Positions 35,985 to 47,371 of a DNA stretch of 64,000 bases are shown here, in pieces (position 1 is the first letter of the stretch; each line of letters opens with the position of its first letter). Location of the stretch: NCBI RefSeq assembly GCF_040954645.1, contig NC_092806.1, positions 112,947,231 through 113,011,230 of the forward strand. The letters run 5' to 3'. The stretch is from Diabrotica undecimpunctata (lineage: Eukaryota; Arthropoda; Insecta; Coleoptera; Chrysomelidae). Under the pieces are notes generated by a model. That model saw only the letters and a list, made by a program, of their open reading frames with translations, was not told the DNA's origin and made no database searches. Position numbers and translations under genes: made by a program.

Positions 35985-36825
35985 ATTTACTCATCCCAGA
36001 TACGTACGTTAGCAAAAGAAATCAGCTCTGGTGGGACTCTTTCGGTTTTATCGAGCCCTAGATGACTTGGTCCATCAGAATATCTCCCAAAAATTTTCTT
36101 ATGCTTCACTGCTTTCTGCAATGCTATCCAATCTCCATTGTCTCCAAATTTGTATTTCCAGATCTCGGTACTTGGCGATTGTTTCGTTGTATTGAACACG
36201 CATATTATTATTCTTAGATATCGCTACATCTATGACTGTTTGCCTAGTAAGTTTATTAACTAGTATAAGATCGGCTCTATTATGCGCCACTGGTTGGTCT
36301 GTGAGCACAGTGCGGTTCCAGTCAAGTTTATAGTTGTCGTTTTTAAGCATTTTATCAGGGACATATTGATAATAAGGAAGATGGTCAACTTGGAGAGGTC
36401 GCAGTTTGATAGCTAGTTCTCAGTAAAGAATCTTTCCTACTGCGTCATGGCGTTCTTTGTAATCAGTTCCGACAAACGTCTGGTAGCTCCCGCAAGGTGT
36501 TGGATGGTTGCTTGGGCTTGACATCCATATCGGCATTTGTCGTTTGGGACCTGAGGGCCTTTGACACAATATATTTTACGTGACTTTTAGTCGGAATAAC
36601 CGGATTCTAAATGGCAAGTAGGAAACTCTCTGTCCCAGAAAACATCTTTCCCGATGTCAACCAATAGTTCCCCCCTGATTTGTCGTCATATTCTTGGCTG
36701 ATCTCATTAAGGTGTCACCCGTACAGAAGTTTATTCATCCAAGTGCGCATTTTTTCATGCTTAGTCAGGTGTAATTTGTAAAAAGTTGGAAGACAAGTAA
36801 TTGGGTGGTACTTAAGCTTGTTATT
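35985..36825 (-). pseudogene. LINE ORF2 C-terminus with restriction-like endonuclease, copy 1
   Basis: Minus-strand frames give a cysteine/histidine cluster (CRYGCQAQATIQHLAG), then YKLDWNRTVLTDQPVAHNRA, DLILVNKLTRQTVIDVAI and RVQYNETIAKYRDLEIQIWR. The (P/A)D...D.A pattern followed by a KY.DL helix is the PD-(D/E)XK-like endonuclease found at the C-terminus of R2/R4-group non-LTR elements. In this copy PD reads AD. The C-terminal end reads DGPSHLGLDKTERVPPELIS. Several frame breaks are present. The clade is inferred. Confidence 0.65.
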
Positions 36826-37480
36826 ATTCCAGATTTAGCCATACGGCTCAAAAGGATTGAGCTCTGGTGGGACTCTTTCTGTGTTATCGAGTCCTAGGTG
36901 ACTTGGTTTGCTGGAGTATTTCTGCTGGAGCATCTGTTTTATGTTCGCTAGGAGGTTTTTGGGAATAACACCAGTAGTAGATAGAATAATAGGTACTGTC
37001 TGAGTACTTTCCAAGTTTCCATTGTCTCCTGATTTGTATTCCTAAATCTCTATACTTGGCTATTTTTTCGTTGTATTTAACACGCAAATTATTGGTGTTA
37101 GGTATCGCCACATCAGTAAGTGTTGTATGCCTGATAAGTTTATTAACTAGTATGAGATCCGGTCTATTTTGTGCCACTGGTTGGTCTGTGAGCTCAGTGC
37201 GATCAAAGTATAGCTTGTAGTTGTCTTTTTCAAGTATTCTGTCAGAGTTGTCCTTTTGGACTTGAGGATTTTTAACAATATATTTCAGGTACTTTTTTGT
37301 TGGAATAACCTGATCCTGAATGGCAAGTAGGAAACCCTCAGTCTCGGGAAATAGTTCGACGCTGTATTGTCGACATATTCTTGGCTGATCTCATTGAGAT
37401 GTCTTCATGCAGAGGTTTACTCATGCAGGTGCGCATTTTTTCTTGCTTAGTCAGGTGATTTATTATTATTATACTTTTTA
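36826..37480 (-). pseudogene. LINE ORF2 C-terminus with restriction-like endonuclease, copy 2
   Basis: Same family and orientation as the preceding copy, reading NRPDLILVNKLIRHTTLTDV, AIPNTNNLRVKYNEKIAKYR and DLGIQIRRQWKLG, with the PD motif intact. Upstream it gives TEGFLLAIQDQVIPTKKYLK, with a deletion removing the Cys/His cluster present in copy 1. The C-terminal tail (LDNTERVPPEL-like text at 36850-36895) abuts copy 1, so the two lie head to tail. Confidence 0.65.
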
Positions 37481-37840
37481 CTACTATTATTTTTTCTTAA
37501 TCTATTTTTATATGACATCGCTTTCTTTTCATAAAAATAAAGATCCAGCTCTATTAAGGTATCTATATTTCGATTGATGCTCCTTTTTAACGCAGCCCTC
37601 TGTTTTAAGGCTTTTCAAAGTAAATGTTTTGTAATTTATAAAAGAAAAAGCATCGTCAAAGACTTAAAGGTCTTTATTTTGACAGAACTTATGATAAAAT
37701 GTTTAACACTGATAAGTTATTTACACTATTTTCTTAAAACTTTATGTGTATTATGTCCTTCCTTCTTACTCTTTTACTAGTTTCTAATAGTATAAATATA
37801 GAAGTGAGTCGATCATTTCTAGTTTGAAAAATAGTGTTGA
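37481..37840. other. No gene recognised
   Basis: AT-rich. The ORF at 37574-37780 has no motif. Confidence 0.4.
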
Positions 37841-38760
37841 ACAGGTTTACATGAGTTCAATATAGTTTTCTTTTAGTAGTTTGATACTCATTCCATTTTT
37901 TTAACGGAGGTTAAAAAGGTTAGATTAAAGGTTTATTAGTTTTTATTCTTTGAATAGCTCTTTCTATTTCATTTTTATAAACATGAAGGCTCTCCCCTAT
38001 ATTTGAATTTCTTTCGGCGATGCATATTTCTTCTAATTTTGAACCTTTTCTTTTGTTTCCTATATAGCGTTATCTTCTTCCTATGTTATTATTGGAGTAA
38101 CTTAGTTTTTGAATAACCCGTTTCTTTAATTTCTTTAGGTATGTTAAAAGTATCATACATTTCTTCAAGATATTCTATTTCTATACATTTGTCAAATAGC
38201 CATGTTTCTCTTAATTCTTTAATTTGTTTGATTATCTATATGTCCCTTAATTGTCCCTTAATATAATATTGTTCCTTAATTTTGTTTCGTATTTATTTTT
38301 ATATCGTTCTCTCTTTTCCATTATTTTAAAAATTGTCTCAATCATCCATAGTATACTGTCGTGATTTGTTGTGTTCCTTAATGGATCGATTGTAGTTGAG
38401 GTAATTTTCATTTTTATGTTCCCACAGGATCTTTAATTCTTTACTTTTCTTTAATACTTTTCTATATTCTTTTTAAACCAATTAGTTCTATACTTTTTCT
38501 TGAATCTGAATATTAATGTTATTTAAGAAGTTTTTGGTCTATTCATCATATCACGGTTTTAGTATTCATTCTCTTTAGTCTCATTTTAAGTAATCAAATT
38601 TAAGAGCCTTCTATGTCCTTAATACATTCTACTTTGGTGTTCGTCGATTTTGAAGAATACATTTGTATGATATTTAAACTAAAAGGTGTAACTCTAAATT
38701 TTAGTTGGACTCTGTATCAATTTGGCCTGCTTTTATCTCCATAGAAGAAAATCCTGTAAT
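37841..38760 (-). pseudogene. LINE ORF2 linker and RT N-terminal remnant
   Basis: Minus-strand pieces give FKIMEKRERYKNKYE (linker), ELRETWLFDKCIEIEYLEEM and YDTFNIPKEIKETG, then NEIERAIQRIKTNKP, the motif that opens the RT domain (EV..AI..LK..KAPG in the family), and THVNLFNTIFQT. Frames shift repeatedly. The linker resembles that of the element at 53830-55150 (EILNIMERRRQYKNKD). Confidence 0.55.
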
Positions 38761-39339
38761 TAATTACCATCGACTTCACTACACCCAAGAATGTCCGTTT
38801 TCATTTGTTGCGTTTCTTGTAAGATAAAACAGTTCTTCGTACCGATATATTGCTAATACCGATTTTCAAGTTGACAACTTATAGGACTGTATCTGGGTTA
38901 TTTGTAACTTTTTCACAGCGATTTGGATCCCTGTTTACGACCTGCTGTCTTTTTCTCTTCTGGGCCTTAATCTTAGACAACCAAGATCCGCAACTATAAC
39001 TTAACATTCATGTGACAAAATAAACTCTTTTAACTCTTTGAAATGCCACTACGTTAAAAGAGAGACAGCAAATGTTTGGAAAAAATTAACCTATAAATAT
39101 CCGAATGTCTTCGCGATCGAACACTACTGCCCCAAAATTTTCTTTCACCAAAACGAAAGCAATCATCTTTAGTAAAACTACAAAATAGCACATTATAGCA
39201 CCAAAATTCTACCCCTAAAGAATTTAACAATAAGTTATTCAGAATCGATTAACTTCTTGAGAGTAATACTGGATAATCAACTTTTAACATGGCGGAAATT
39301 TTAACATTCCAACAAAATCAAAGATTAGTTCAGTTACTC
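38761..39339. other. No gene recognised
   Basis: May hold degraded upstream parts of the LINE RNase H fragment that follows, but no motif is readable. Confidence 0.4.
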
Positions 39340-39920
39340 TGGGTGAATTTACATTGCGAGATAAGTGTAAATGATAAAGCTGACATATTGGCAAACAATG
39401 GAAGTGAGAATCCATTAACAGCCATCATAGTTACCTGTGTTCATACTCATTTAAAATTTTAAGAACAAAATCAGAACAAAATGGTAAACATTTGAATAAT
39501 TCAAACTCTAATTCTTCTTCTTAAAGTTCCATCTCCTATCGGAGGTTGGATATCATAACGGCTATGGTCACTTTGTTGGCTGCTGCTCTGAGAAAACTCT
39601 AATTAAGAACTATTAAACAAAGTGTGTTGTGGAAACTTTCTGCTAAGAGAAGAGACCAAGTGATCATATCTAGATTTCAACTGGGACATACAAAGATAAC
39701 CCATGCTTTTATATTAAAGAAGCAACCTCCTCCGATGTGTTATGTGTGTGATAGTGAACTAACAGTGGAACATATATTAATAGACTGTTCTTAAACATGT
39801 ACTAGAACGACAACAACAACCATTACTTAATACCTCAAAAAAATGTTTAAGTGAAAATAATTCATCTAAAATTTTTAATTTTTTACATGCCATAGGACTG
39901 AGTAAACAAATTTGATATTA
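39340..39920 (+). pseudogene. LINE RNase H and C-terminal zinc-binding remnant
   Basis: NDKADILANNGSENPL near 39370-39415 is the last RNase H block (usually GNE.AD.LAK.G). After a nested insertion, SRFQLGHTKITHAFILKKQP then PPMCYVCDSELTVEHILIDC near 39665-39795 is the C-terminal basic region and C..C...H....C motif of Jockey/R1-group ORF2. Stops and shifts are present. Confidence 0.65.
39514..39593 (-). mobile_element. 80-bp LINE 3' end nested with 11-bp target duplication
   Basis: The insert (TTCTTCTTAAAGTTCCATCT, CCTATCGGAGGTTGGATATC ...) is the antisense 3' terminus of a common insect RTE-type LINE. AAACTCTAATT occurs at 39503-39513 and 39594-39604 on either side. It interrupts the RNase H-type LINE remnant. 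Confidence 0.8.
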
Positions 39921-41059
39921 CCTTTCTGTTTTTCTTTCACATTTCATGTAAATACAGTTTAATGCTAATAACCCTTTGAGATTGAAGCAAATTGTAAATT
40001 AAAAACTGTCTTCGAACCAGCTAGGTTCTTTTATTTAACTAGTACATTTTCTTTGTCCTAAGACTTAAATATCATTAACTAATATCTCCCATCTTTATGT
40101 AGAGAAGGTTAAATTAGGAGTTTTTTGGTTATTTCGTATTTGGATCTTTCAATTTATTATATAGTAATTATTATCGTTTCTCTTTTATTTATGTTTTTAT
40201 AATTATCTGCTTTAAGTTACACCCTTAGCTAATTTTTCCAATATTTCCAAATGTTTGGTTTTCTATTAATTAAAGGGCAATACTAATTTTATTATGTAGG
40301 TTCCCACACCTGTTTTATAAAAAACTGAATACTTTTTACCTTTAAAAAAATGGTTGTGTTACAAAGCATTGCTGTTTAAATTAATTGATTAGGTATCTTA
40401 AACAACGGTATTCACTAAACAGCTGTCAGAATATTCCTACAACATCATACATTAAAACCAATTTGTCAAATTTGAACAGCTGGATCATTAACATTCTTGT
40501 AGCCATTAAACTTTGTTACATGGAATAAACAAAAAAAGGTATCAAGACATACAACGATAACGTATACCGTCACCCTAAGTTCCGCAACCACCTAAGGTCA
40601 CCTGAAGAAGAAGCTGATTTCAATTTATGAATCATAAACAGAAACAAAATAAATCATTGACACCAGTCATCCCATGTCAAAATATTCACTTATCACAAGA
40701 GTGTAAAGGTGAATATCTTACTCAGCCCAGCGGTGTCTTTGTGATCGTTATGCCATTGTATGAGATCGAAAAAAGGTGCTGGAGGGTAACACCAGGACCG
40801 GTTTTTGTAAATTTTCAGTAGATTGACGGATCAAAAGTACCTTAGAATGTATGTACATAAATATTTATTAGGTATATCCCTTATCCGTAAACTTAATTCA
40901 TATTTTGAAAAAGTAGAGCCAAAAGAGTAGGAAAAAAATAATGTTTCAAGGTTATGTATCTGAAAAGTGAAAACTTGTGAATAGAATTCCACTGTTGAAA
41001 ATTTTAAACTTTTTACCTTTTATACGTAATTGTTTAAAATAACTAGGATCGGTATTACA
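39921..41059. other. No gene recognised
   Basis: AT-rich. The ORF at 40627-40821 lies in a slightly GC-richer patch without motif or splice sites. Confidence 0.4.
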
Positions 41060-41265
41060 AAAGTAATGGGAAAATAGATGTATATGAATGAAATAGAATT
41101 AGAGTGGGATGGATAAAGTGGAAGGAAGCGAGTGGTGTGTTGTATGACAGAAAGATTCCAATAAAACTGAAAGGAAAATTCTATAAAACTACTGTAAGAC
41201 CAGAGATAACGTACGGAATTAAATGTTGAGCAATTAAAAAAAAATAGGAACAACGAATGCATGTT
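41060..41265 (+). pseudogene. RTE-type LINE fragment
   Basis: Translation gives [40 protein letters not shown] and YGIKC, the well-conserved post-RT block (R.GWLKW..ASGVLCD...P.RLKGKFYRTVVRPA..YG.ECW). It is cut off after EQRMHVAK. Confidence 0.75.
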
Positions 41266-41296
41266 GCGAAAATAAATAAAATAAATAAATAAAATG
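41266..41296. repeat. (AAAT)n short microsatellite
   Basis: About six to seven AAAT units, degenerate, after the LINE fragment. Confidence 0.8.
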
Positions 41297-41629
41297 CATT
41301 TTTAATGTGGACACGTTGATTGCCCGATATGAAGAATTGTTGATTTTCTAGTTCCTGGGAGGAGTTAAGGAAGAAGACAAAGAAGAACAGGTGGGAGGAG
41401 CTTAGGAAGAATATATCGATAAAAGGGATTAATTTTGGTATTAGCCAAAATAGAAAGGTATGGAGAAGTTAAGAGAAGAAGAATGAAAATTATGAAAAAC
41501 ACAACTGAGTTCTATTCTTAGCAAGAATTCATTCTAATTTCATTCGGAATTATCTGTGTTTTGTCATTATTTTTACATATCCAAATCACGTTAGCTGTCT
41601 TTTTTATTGTATCATTATCATTCTAGCTT
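41297..41629. other. No feature seen
   Basis: Purine-rich plus strand, possibly more LINE tail. No motif. Confidence 0.4.
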
Positions 41630-41940
41630 TACAATCCTGTGTGGGTCCTACCCTCCTCAAGAATTTCTCTCCAGTCGTCCCTTCGTCCAGCTCATAGTTC
41701 CTGAGGTTCTGTAACATATGCTTTTTACAGGAAGAGGTTGTTGGCCTCTAGCCCAACCCCCAACCTGGAGGACCAGATACTCTTCTGATAGGGTTGCCAT
41801 ACCTTAGTCTGTTTTGGTTCGCGGTTGGAATTTTTATTTCTCAGCTACCCACCGGTCCTAGGACCGGTTAGGGCGTTCCCCTATCCATCACCTTGGGACG
41901 CGCCCGATGGGAGACAGACAACTCCACACGAAGTTTCTCT
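41630..41940 (-). mobile_element. RTE-type LINE 3' region, antisense
   Basis: GC-rich text (CAATCCTGTGTGGGTCCTAC, CACCGGTCCTAGGACCGGTT, CGCGCCCGATGGGAGACAG) that I recognise as the 3' region of a widespread insect LINE, here on the minus strand. It contains the palindrome ACCGGTCCTAGGACCGGT. No ORF. Confidence 0.5.
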
Positions 41941-42199
41941 TTACTTGTATTGAAGTTCATTTTAATTACAATTTGTATTTGTACGTTTCTGACCCTCCGA
42001 AATTTCGATCTAACTTAGCTTTGTCTCCAACAGCTCAAGTAAGTTTGTTTCTCTTAGTATGGTAACGTTGTATGCTCCGTAAAGTGTAACATTCTAAAAT
42101 ATACTTCTAAATTTATGTGGTGTAGATATGTTTATATTTTTCCCATATGTCTCTTTTTTATTGTATAAGAGAATTTTAAATTCGTGTCAGCATTGAAAT

Positions 42200-42250
42200 G
42201 GGATACCGTTTTCGCTGTTTACAAACTTTTACAGCATCTTCAGGCTCTCA
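42200..42250 (-). ncRNA. Hammerhead-like motif
   Basis: Minus strand: CTGAAGA (42243-42237), T, stem GCTGT/ACAGC with a 12-nt loop, GAAA (42213-42210), then ACGGTATCCC. The arrangement equals the other Penelope-type motifs, but flanking stem I pairing is poor, so it is probably a decayed copy. Confidence 0.4.
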
Positions 42251-42537
42251 AGAAACTAAGGCTGAAATATATGGTGTTTATAAACAAATGTGTATATGAC
42301 AAAACAAGCAAACAATAATTATTATTTGAGTAGTACAGAGGACTTAATCAATAGTCAGTTAATTATGACAAATAGATAGAATAATATAGAATAAAAATAT
42401 ATATGTGTGCTTTCAATTTATATTAGATATTTAGATTCCATAGACCAGCTTCACTCTGATGTTAACTGTATGAGTCATTTTCAATAAAATAAAATAATGT
42501 AAGATAAATGAATAAAAGAAAATACCTTCTTTCGTAG

Positions 42538-42569
42538 ATTACTGACATATTTATATGTATGTCAGTAAT
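42538..42569. repeat. Perfect hairpin, 12-bp arms
   Basis: ATTACTGACATA (42538-42549) pairs with 42558-42569 across an 8-nt loop. Confidence 0.85.
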
Positions 42570-42589
42570 AATGACATAGTAAGAAATAA

Positions 42590-42800
42590 CGGAAATGGGA
42601 ATGTAACTGAAAGAAGGAGAGGCAGGCCAGCGGCAGAAGTGGTTCGACCAAATATAAGCATATGGAAGAAATCTAAGAAAAACCATAGAAGAGATGAAGG
42701 AATTACCAAAGAATAGAAGAGAGGGGAAAATGGACAAATGATTTATACTCCGGAAGCTGAAAGAGTATGAGGAGCGAGAGAAAAAGAAAAGGTTTATTTT
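42590..42800 (+). pseudogene. LINE C-terminal tail fragment
   Basis: Broken frames give RRRGRPAA, WFDQI, EEMKELPKNREEWTND-like text, the Arg/Pro-rich C-terminal tail (RGRP...W.DQ...R..W) of a LINE ORF2. Confidence 0.45.
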
Positions 42801-43439
42801 AAGTAGTATTGGGAATTTTTGTAAGTACTTAGTCTTCAATAATACGAATCATTGTATTTGAGAATTACGCTATGTTTAGGCAATAATTAGACAATAGTTT
42901 TATCAAACCGTAATTCAAAAATTACACTTTTCTTAACCTCTTGGTAGTCTAACCACGTATCATTAATTTACTTTTCAGATACAAAATAACTACGTCGTCG
43001 ATCCACCCATTTTCTTCACTACAGTGTACCGTAGGTACATGTTCGTCATTCTCCCTTCGACTTTCGTCTTATTTTTGCAATGAGGCTTTCTCCAAATGAA
43101 CCTCTGCAGCTTATCAATTGTGTTGTTCCTGAACAAGAATATATTTGTTCTTGTTCAGTAAGTATGCAATTCTAGTCACAGGTTTAATAAACTGCCGTTG
43201 TGGTTTTCGTTTTAGATGAAGATGTTCCTCCTATAATCATATAAATGGTCGATTTGGTTAAAATTTGCCAATGAATAGTGAAAATATCACTTACGTTTAA
43301 CTTGCCAACTTTGTAAAACTTTTAGTTTAAAACTTTTAGATTTCATTGGTTTTTCAGCTGCATGAGTAAAATTGACGCACCTAAAACTCTACTTTGTATG
43401 TGTATCTCCATATTATTCTTCTAAAGGTGCCTATCTTCT
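42801..43439. other. No gene; hairpin at 43129-43158
   Basis: CTGAACAAGAA (43129-43139) pairs perfectly with 43148-43158 across 8 nt. Otherwise unassigned. Confidence 0.5.
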
Positions 43440-44240
43440 AGTGATGATGGCGACCACATTGACTCATCTTATTCCATTCACAGCAGCTCGAAATAGATCA
43501 GTTGACATTAGACCAGTTTATTTGCTAAGATTGGCCAGTCAAGATAGACGTCTAAGTCTAGGGCCTCTCTTGCTCTCAATCTTGCCTTGTAGAATCGACT
43601 GTAGAAGTTGGTATTTACTATTACGCATAATGTGGGCGAAGTAAGCAAATTTTCTGTTCTTTACGGTGTTAATAATTTCTATGTCTTTTCTTAGCCTCTG
43701 GAGAGTAGTTACGTTAGTTGTGTTGTGTATATATAAGACCCTTAACATACGATGGTAGCACCACATTTCAAATGCCTCTAATTTTTTATGGCATCTTCTA
43801 TAAGACAGTAAGACAGCTTTCTACTCCGTAGATGAGGATAAGTTGCAGAAAATATTCCTAAGACCGTTAAAAGAGCTCTGGATTTTCCAATTCCAGTAAT
43901 TTCGTAGCTATGATCCCAGGTATCCTTAATATTGCAACCCAAATAGCATATTTTCTCCACTCTTTTTAACGGTGTATCATTTATTGTAATTGGAGCGTTT
44001 ATCTTGTTGTTGTAACGACCATTATTTTTGTCTTCTTACAATTTAGTTTTATATTTGTTACATGTTTCTACAACACTATCATCACCTTTGGAGCCCTTCG
44101 TACTATCTGCCAGCTATACGGTATCGTCTACATATCTAATATTGTTTATAAGTTAGTCTTTTACTGCAATACCATCTTCTGATTCGTCCAAGGCTTCTCT
44201 AAAGATGTTTTTAGAGTATATGTTAAATAATGCTGATGAC
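43440..44240 (-). pseudogene. LINE RT (YVDD box) and C-terminal remnant
   Basis: Minus strand: LINNIRYVDDTV near 44160-44120 is the catalytic RT box. It is followed by ADSTKGS, ETCNKYKTKL, then VEKICYLGCNIKDTWDHSYE, WCYHRMLR, RKFAYFAHIMRNSKYQLLQS and ILQGKIESKRGPRLRRLSWL. The order is that of an RTE-like ORF2 from the RT box to the C-terminus. Frameshifts near 43960 and 43770 and internal stops make it inactive. Confidence 0.75.
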
Positions 44241-44604
44241 AGTACGCAAACCTGTCTAACTAGTTACTTGACTGTAAAGATCTCGGACAGTCCATTTTCG
44301 AATCGCTTTGTCGGAGATATAAGTTTGAGATTAGCCTTATATCCTTACCTATCATGTCCTAATGTTTTCTCAGGTAATTCTCATACAATTCTAAAAAAGA
44401 TTGAAAATAACAATCACAACCAAACTCAATCCAGTACACGTTATTGTTCACGTTTAACTGAATACCGTTTTGCTACTAAAGTATTCTCGTAGAGAATAAG
44501 TTGCTAAAGTCCAAGTTAAGGAATATAATAATCTATAGCATACAAATATTCGAACCTTGTAAAAAATATAAAGTACAAAACATTGACTACACGTTAAAAA
44601 TATT
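44241..44604. other. No gene recognised
   Basis: The first part may be degraded RT of the LINE on the minus strand. The rest is AT-rich. Confidence 0.4.
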
Positions 44605-45318
44605 TTTTGACGTGACAACGTCTTAAATTAGGTTGTGGCTCGGAGTCATTTAAGAAAAAGTGTAACGCCCGCTCACGTCTGTTACAGTGAGTCGCCGAAC
44701 GAGAGAGAGGCCCGCCGGACCGGCGAATGCCTTGCGTCTCTCTCCCACTCAAACATGATCGGTCCGCTGCGCGCGGCACTAGAGAATTAGGCGCGTTGAA
44801 TCGCTAAAGTTGAAAATCGTTGAAAGTATCGTCAGCTGTGTCTGTAGTGAAAATGTGGAGTGCTTAGATTCGTCATTTACAACAACTACAACAATAAAGG
44901 TAAATAGTTGTACACTAATATTTCATTATCGTAAACTATGATTGATTAATTGTTAGATTGACACAAAAGTTGTGAAACTGAGTTTATAGGTTATGTCATA
45001 CTATTGACAAATGTTGATAGTGTTAAGTAAATTATTAGTTTAAATCACTCTGCAATCAATCGTAATTCAGTCGATTGAGAAGAAACCGCGCGTATTGCTA
45101 GTCAAACATTTAAAATAACAAATTATAACCTCTCACTCAAATAGAAATTAGTTAAGTTTAAGTTTACATGTACAATGTTTTAGTAAACAAAATATATTTC
45201 TATAGTTAAAATTTGTGCAATTCTTATTTTCATTCAATTCCTTGTTCCTATTGTGCAATTTAATAATATTCATATCAATAAATATTCTACCGAGAAAAAG
45301 ACGTTGTCACGTAAAATC
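44605..45318. mobile_element. TIR element with GC-rich left half
   Basis: TTTTGACGTGACAACGTCTT at the left end (44605-44624) matches the reverse complement of the right end (TTTTACGTGACAACGTCTT, 45317-45299) apart from one base. Each end contains the inner palindrome GACGTGACAACGTC-like. The left interior is strongly GC- and CpG-rich (44660-44800). No transposase. The class is unassigned. Confidence 0.55.
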
Positions 45319-46924
45319 TTCGCCCGTAAAACCGACTTTACAGGCAACTGATTTTTTTTTTGTTCTGGTTCGCTCTAGTAAATATTCTTTAATGTTAAAG
45401 TATTTCTGGAAATATGATTAGATATCGCTAATCAAAGACAAGCTATTACATTTGGTCAAAATAGCGCTGTATGGTGTTTTGATTTTTCATTCCTCCATAT
45501 GGACTGATTAACTAAAATCAAAACTTATACTGCTGCACTAAAAATTTGTTTTCGAGCAAAATTATTTGAGACTGTTGACTCATGACTGTTTAATATTTAC
45601 TTATTTAAGTTATGGCATTTTGAAACATACCCCAATAACCTAAAATGTATACTTAGGGGGATATAAAGAAAATACCATACAGTAGTAGAATAGTGACATG
45701 TCAGCAATGATGTCATATTTACACAGTTCATCTTGTGTTTTGTGTAGATATAAAACAGTAGATCCATAGACTATAGATAGAAAACTGTAAATGTGTTTCA
45801 ATAAAGTAGCCAAACTCGGTTCCTAGTTTTATTAAATACATTACAATGACAAAGTCTTTCATTTAATTCGATAATGACTTGACAGTCATTATGTTCTTGT
45901 TGTTTTAATAGAAATATATAGACTTTACACTTTCCCACCGAACTATATGCAGACTACACTCTCCCTTTAACACATTAACATTTCAACAAACTAATTAGTC
46001 ATATATTGTCCTTTGTGTAAATTGACGCAATTTCACTTTCGCTTATACTTTTTATACTTCTACTCTTTTCGTCTACCCACTTGATAGGTAGAATAACTTC
46101 CAATTAGATCTATGACTTTATCCTACAAAAACAGTTTATGTATTTCATGACCGTTGACGACAACAAAAAAGAATCCCTCTCTGACTTCCGTCCTCTGTGA
46201 TATATGAACATGAGTAGCATGAGATCTACGACAAGGATACTCCTTTGTTCTCGACGGGTGGTCAGTAACCACTGTAAGTAAATGAAGACAAATTTCAAAC
46301 GTTCGGAACGTTATTTCTTTGTTGTCGTTGTACCGCTGATTACCTCTAACTGCAACTAGACATCTGAATTAAAACATCGTTTGTTTATTTGGCTTTATCG
46401 ATTGTTGATATCGGTACGAGGAAACTATGAGCGATTGCATCGTGATGAGATTACAGCGCGGAGATACATTTAACAGTTAAATTAATCAGCGGTTCCTTCA
46501 ATTAAACCGGATTATGAGTTACTAAATTCTTTAGAAAACAATAGAATTATATTCTTTAATTAGTGTCTTATTTAAAACCACCAGATACTTCTGACTTCTC
46601 TACTCTGCAACGTCTAAATAATTACAGAGACTTTCGAACCACAGCACAGAAAATAAAGTTAGATACAAGAAATTAAATTGAGAACAATTTTACATAACTG
46701 AAGAAAAACGAAAGGATATAAATCAGGGAAACGTACAAATTCGTAATACGAATAAGATGAACACTTGAGAAATATATAAAGAATAGACAAACGCGAAATT
46801 ATAAAAGTCATATATTTCGCTCAAAGACTTTATATCGGAAATAAATGGTTGAGATCTATAAAACTAGGTTAACTTCAATGAAAGTTCAAGCTGAATATAG
46901 CCGCAAATGTCAACCATGGAACAA
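45319..46924. other. No gene recognised
   Basis: AT-rich. 45745-45830 has a TATAAA-like box (ATATAAAACAG) and AATAAAG about 60 bp later, which could be LTR-like, but no LTR ends were found. Confidence 0.35.
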
Positions 46925-47070
46925 AATATTTCGGTTTGGCAGTGTTGGGATGTTTTTATAATACGTATGTTCTATGCTTCAAATATAAAGAGAGAAAGCT
47001 TTTAAAAAGTATATTTTGATTATATTGTAAATTCTGCAATTTTTAATTTATGTAAAACAATAACGTGTAA
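46925..47070. repeat. Left arm of a diverged inverted repeat flanking the Penelope palindrome
   Basis: AATATTTCGGTTTGGCAGTG then TTGGGATGTTTTTATAAT matches the reverse complement of 53403-53345 (GGTTTGGCAGTGTTGGCATG). Weaker matching continues inward (TTTTGATTA(T/C)ATTGT). It is probably an older terminal-inverted-repeat element into which the palindrome was inserted. Confidence 0.6.
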
Positions 47071-47250
47071 ATATTTGTCTCTTTCGAGATTAATCGCAAA
47101 CACCTGTTGCAATCTGGCAACTGCTGATTTGACTATTGCCAAATCTATCCGCTAATCTATCAAAAGGCAATTTCCAAAAAAAAATTATAGTAATTAACTG
47201 TAACTGATCTCCAAAGAAACAAATATTTACTCGTTCTTGTTTTATATAAA

Positions 47251-47263
47251 TTAAACATTGAAG
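47251..47263. repeat. Candidate target-site duplication (left)
   Basis: TTAAACATTGAAG directly abuts the left arm of the palindrome and recurs in direct orientation at 53295-53307. Confidence 0.7.
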
Positions 47264-47317
47264 AAAGGTGAAAGAAATAATAAGTTAGACTTACTCACAA
47301 TCAATTTAATTTAACTA

Positions 47318-47371
47318 ATCGGACGACCGGTTTCGCTTTCTATAATATGCAAAGCATCATCAGGTCACGAT
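47318..47371 (-). ncRNA. Hammerhead ribozyme (left copy)
   Basis: Mirror image of the ribozyme at 53153-53206, identical in sequence as far as compared. The predicted cleavage site is between 47325 and 47324 on the minus strand. Confidence 0.75.

Noticed and set aside
43372..43644. 90-codon plus-strand ORF
   Set aside because: Shadow of the LINE C-terminal tail encoded on the minus strand.
45700..45900. Solo LTR
   Set aside because: A TATA-like box and AATAAA-like signal are present, but no TG...CA ends or target duplication could be found.
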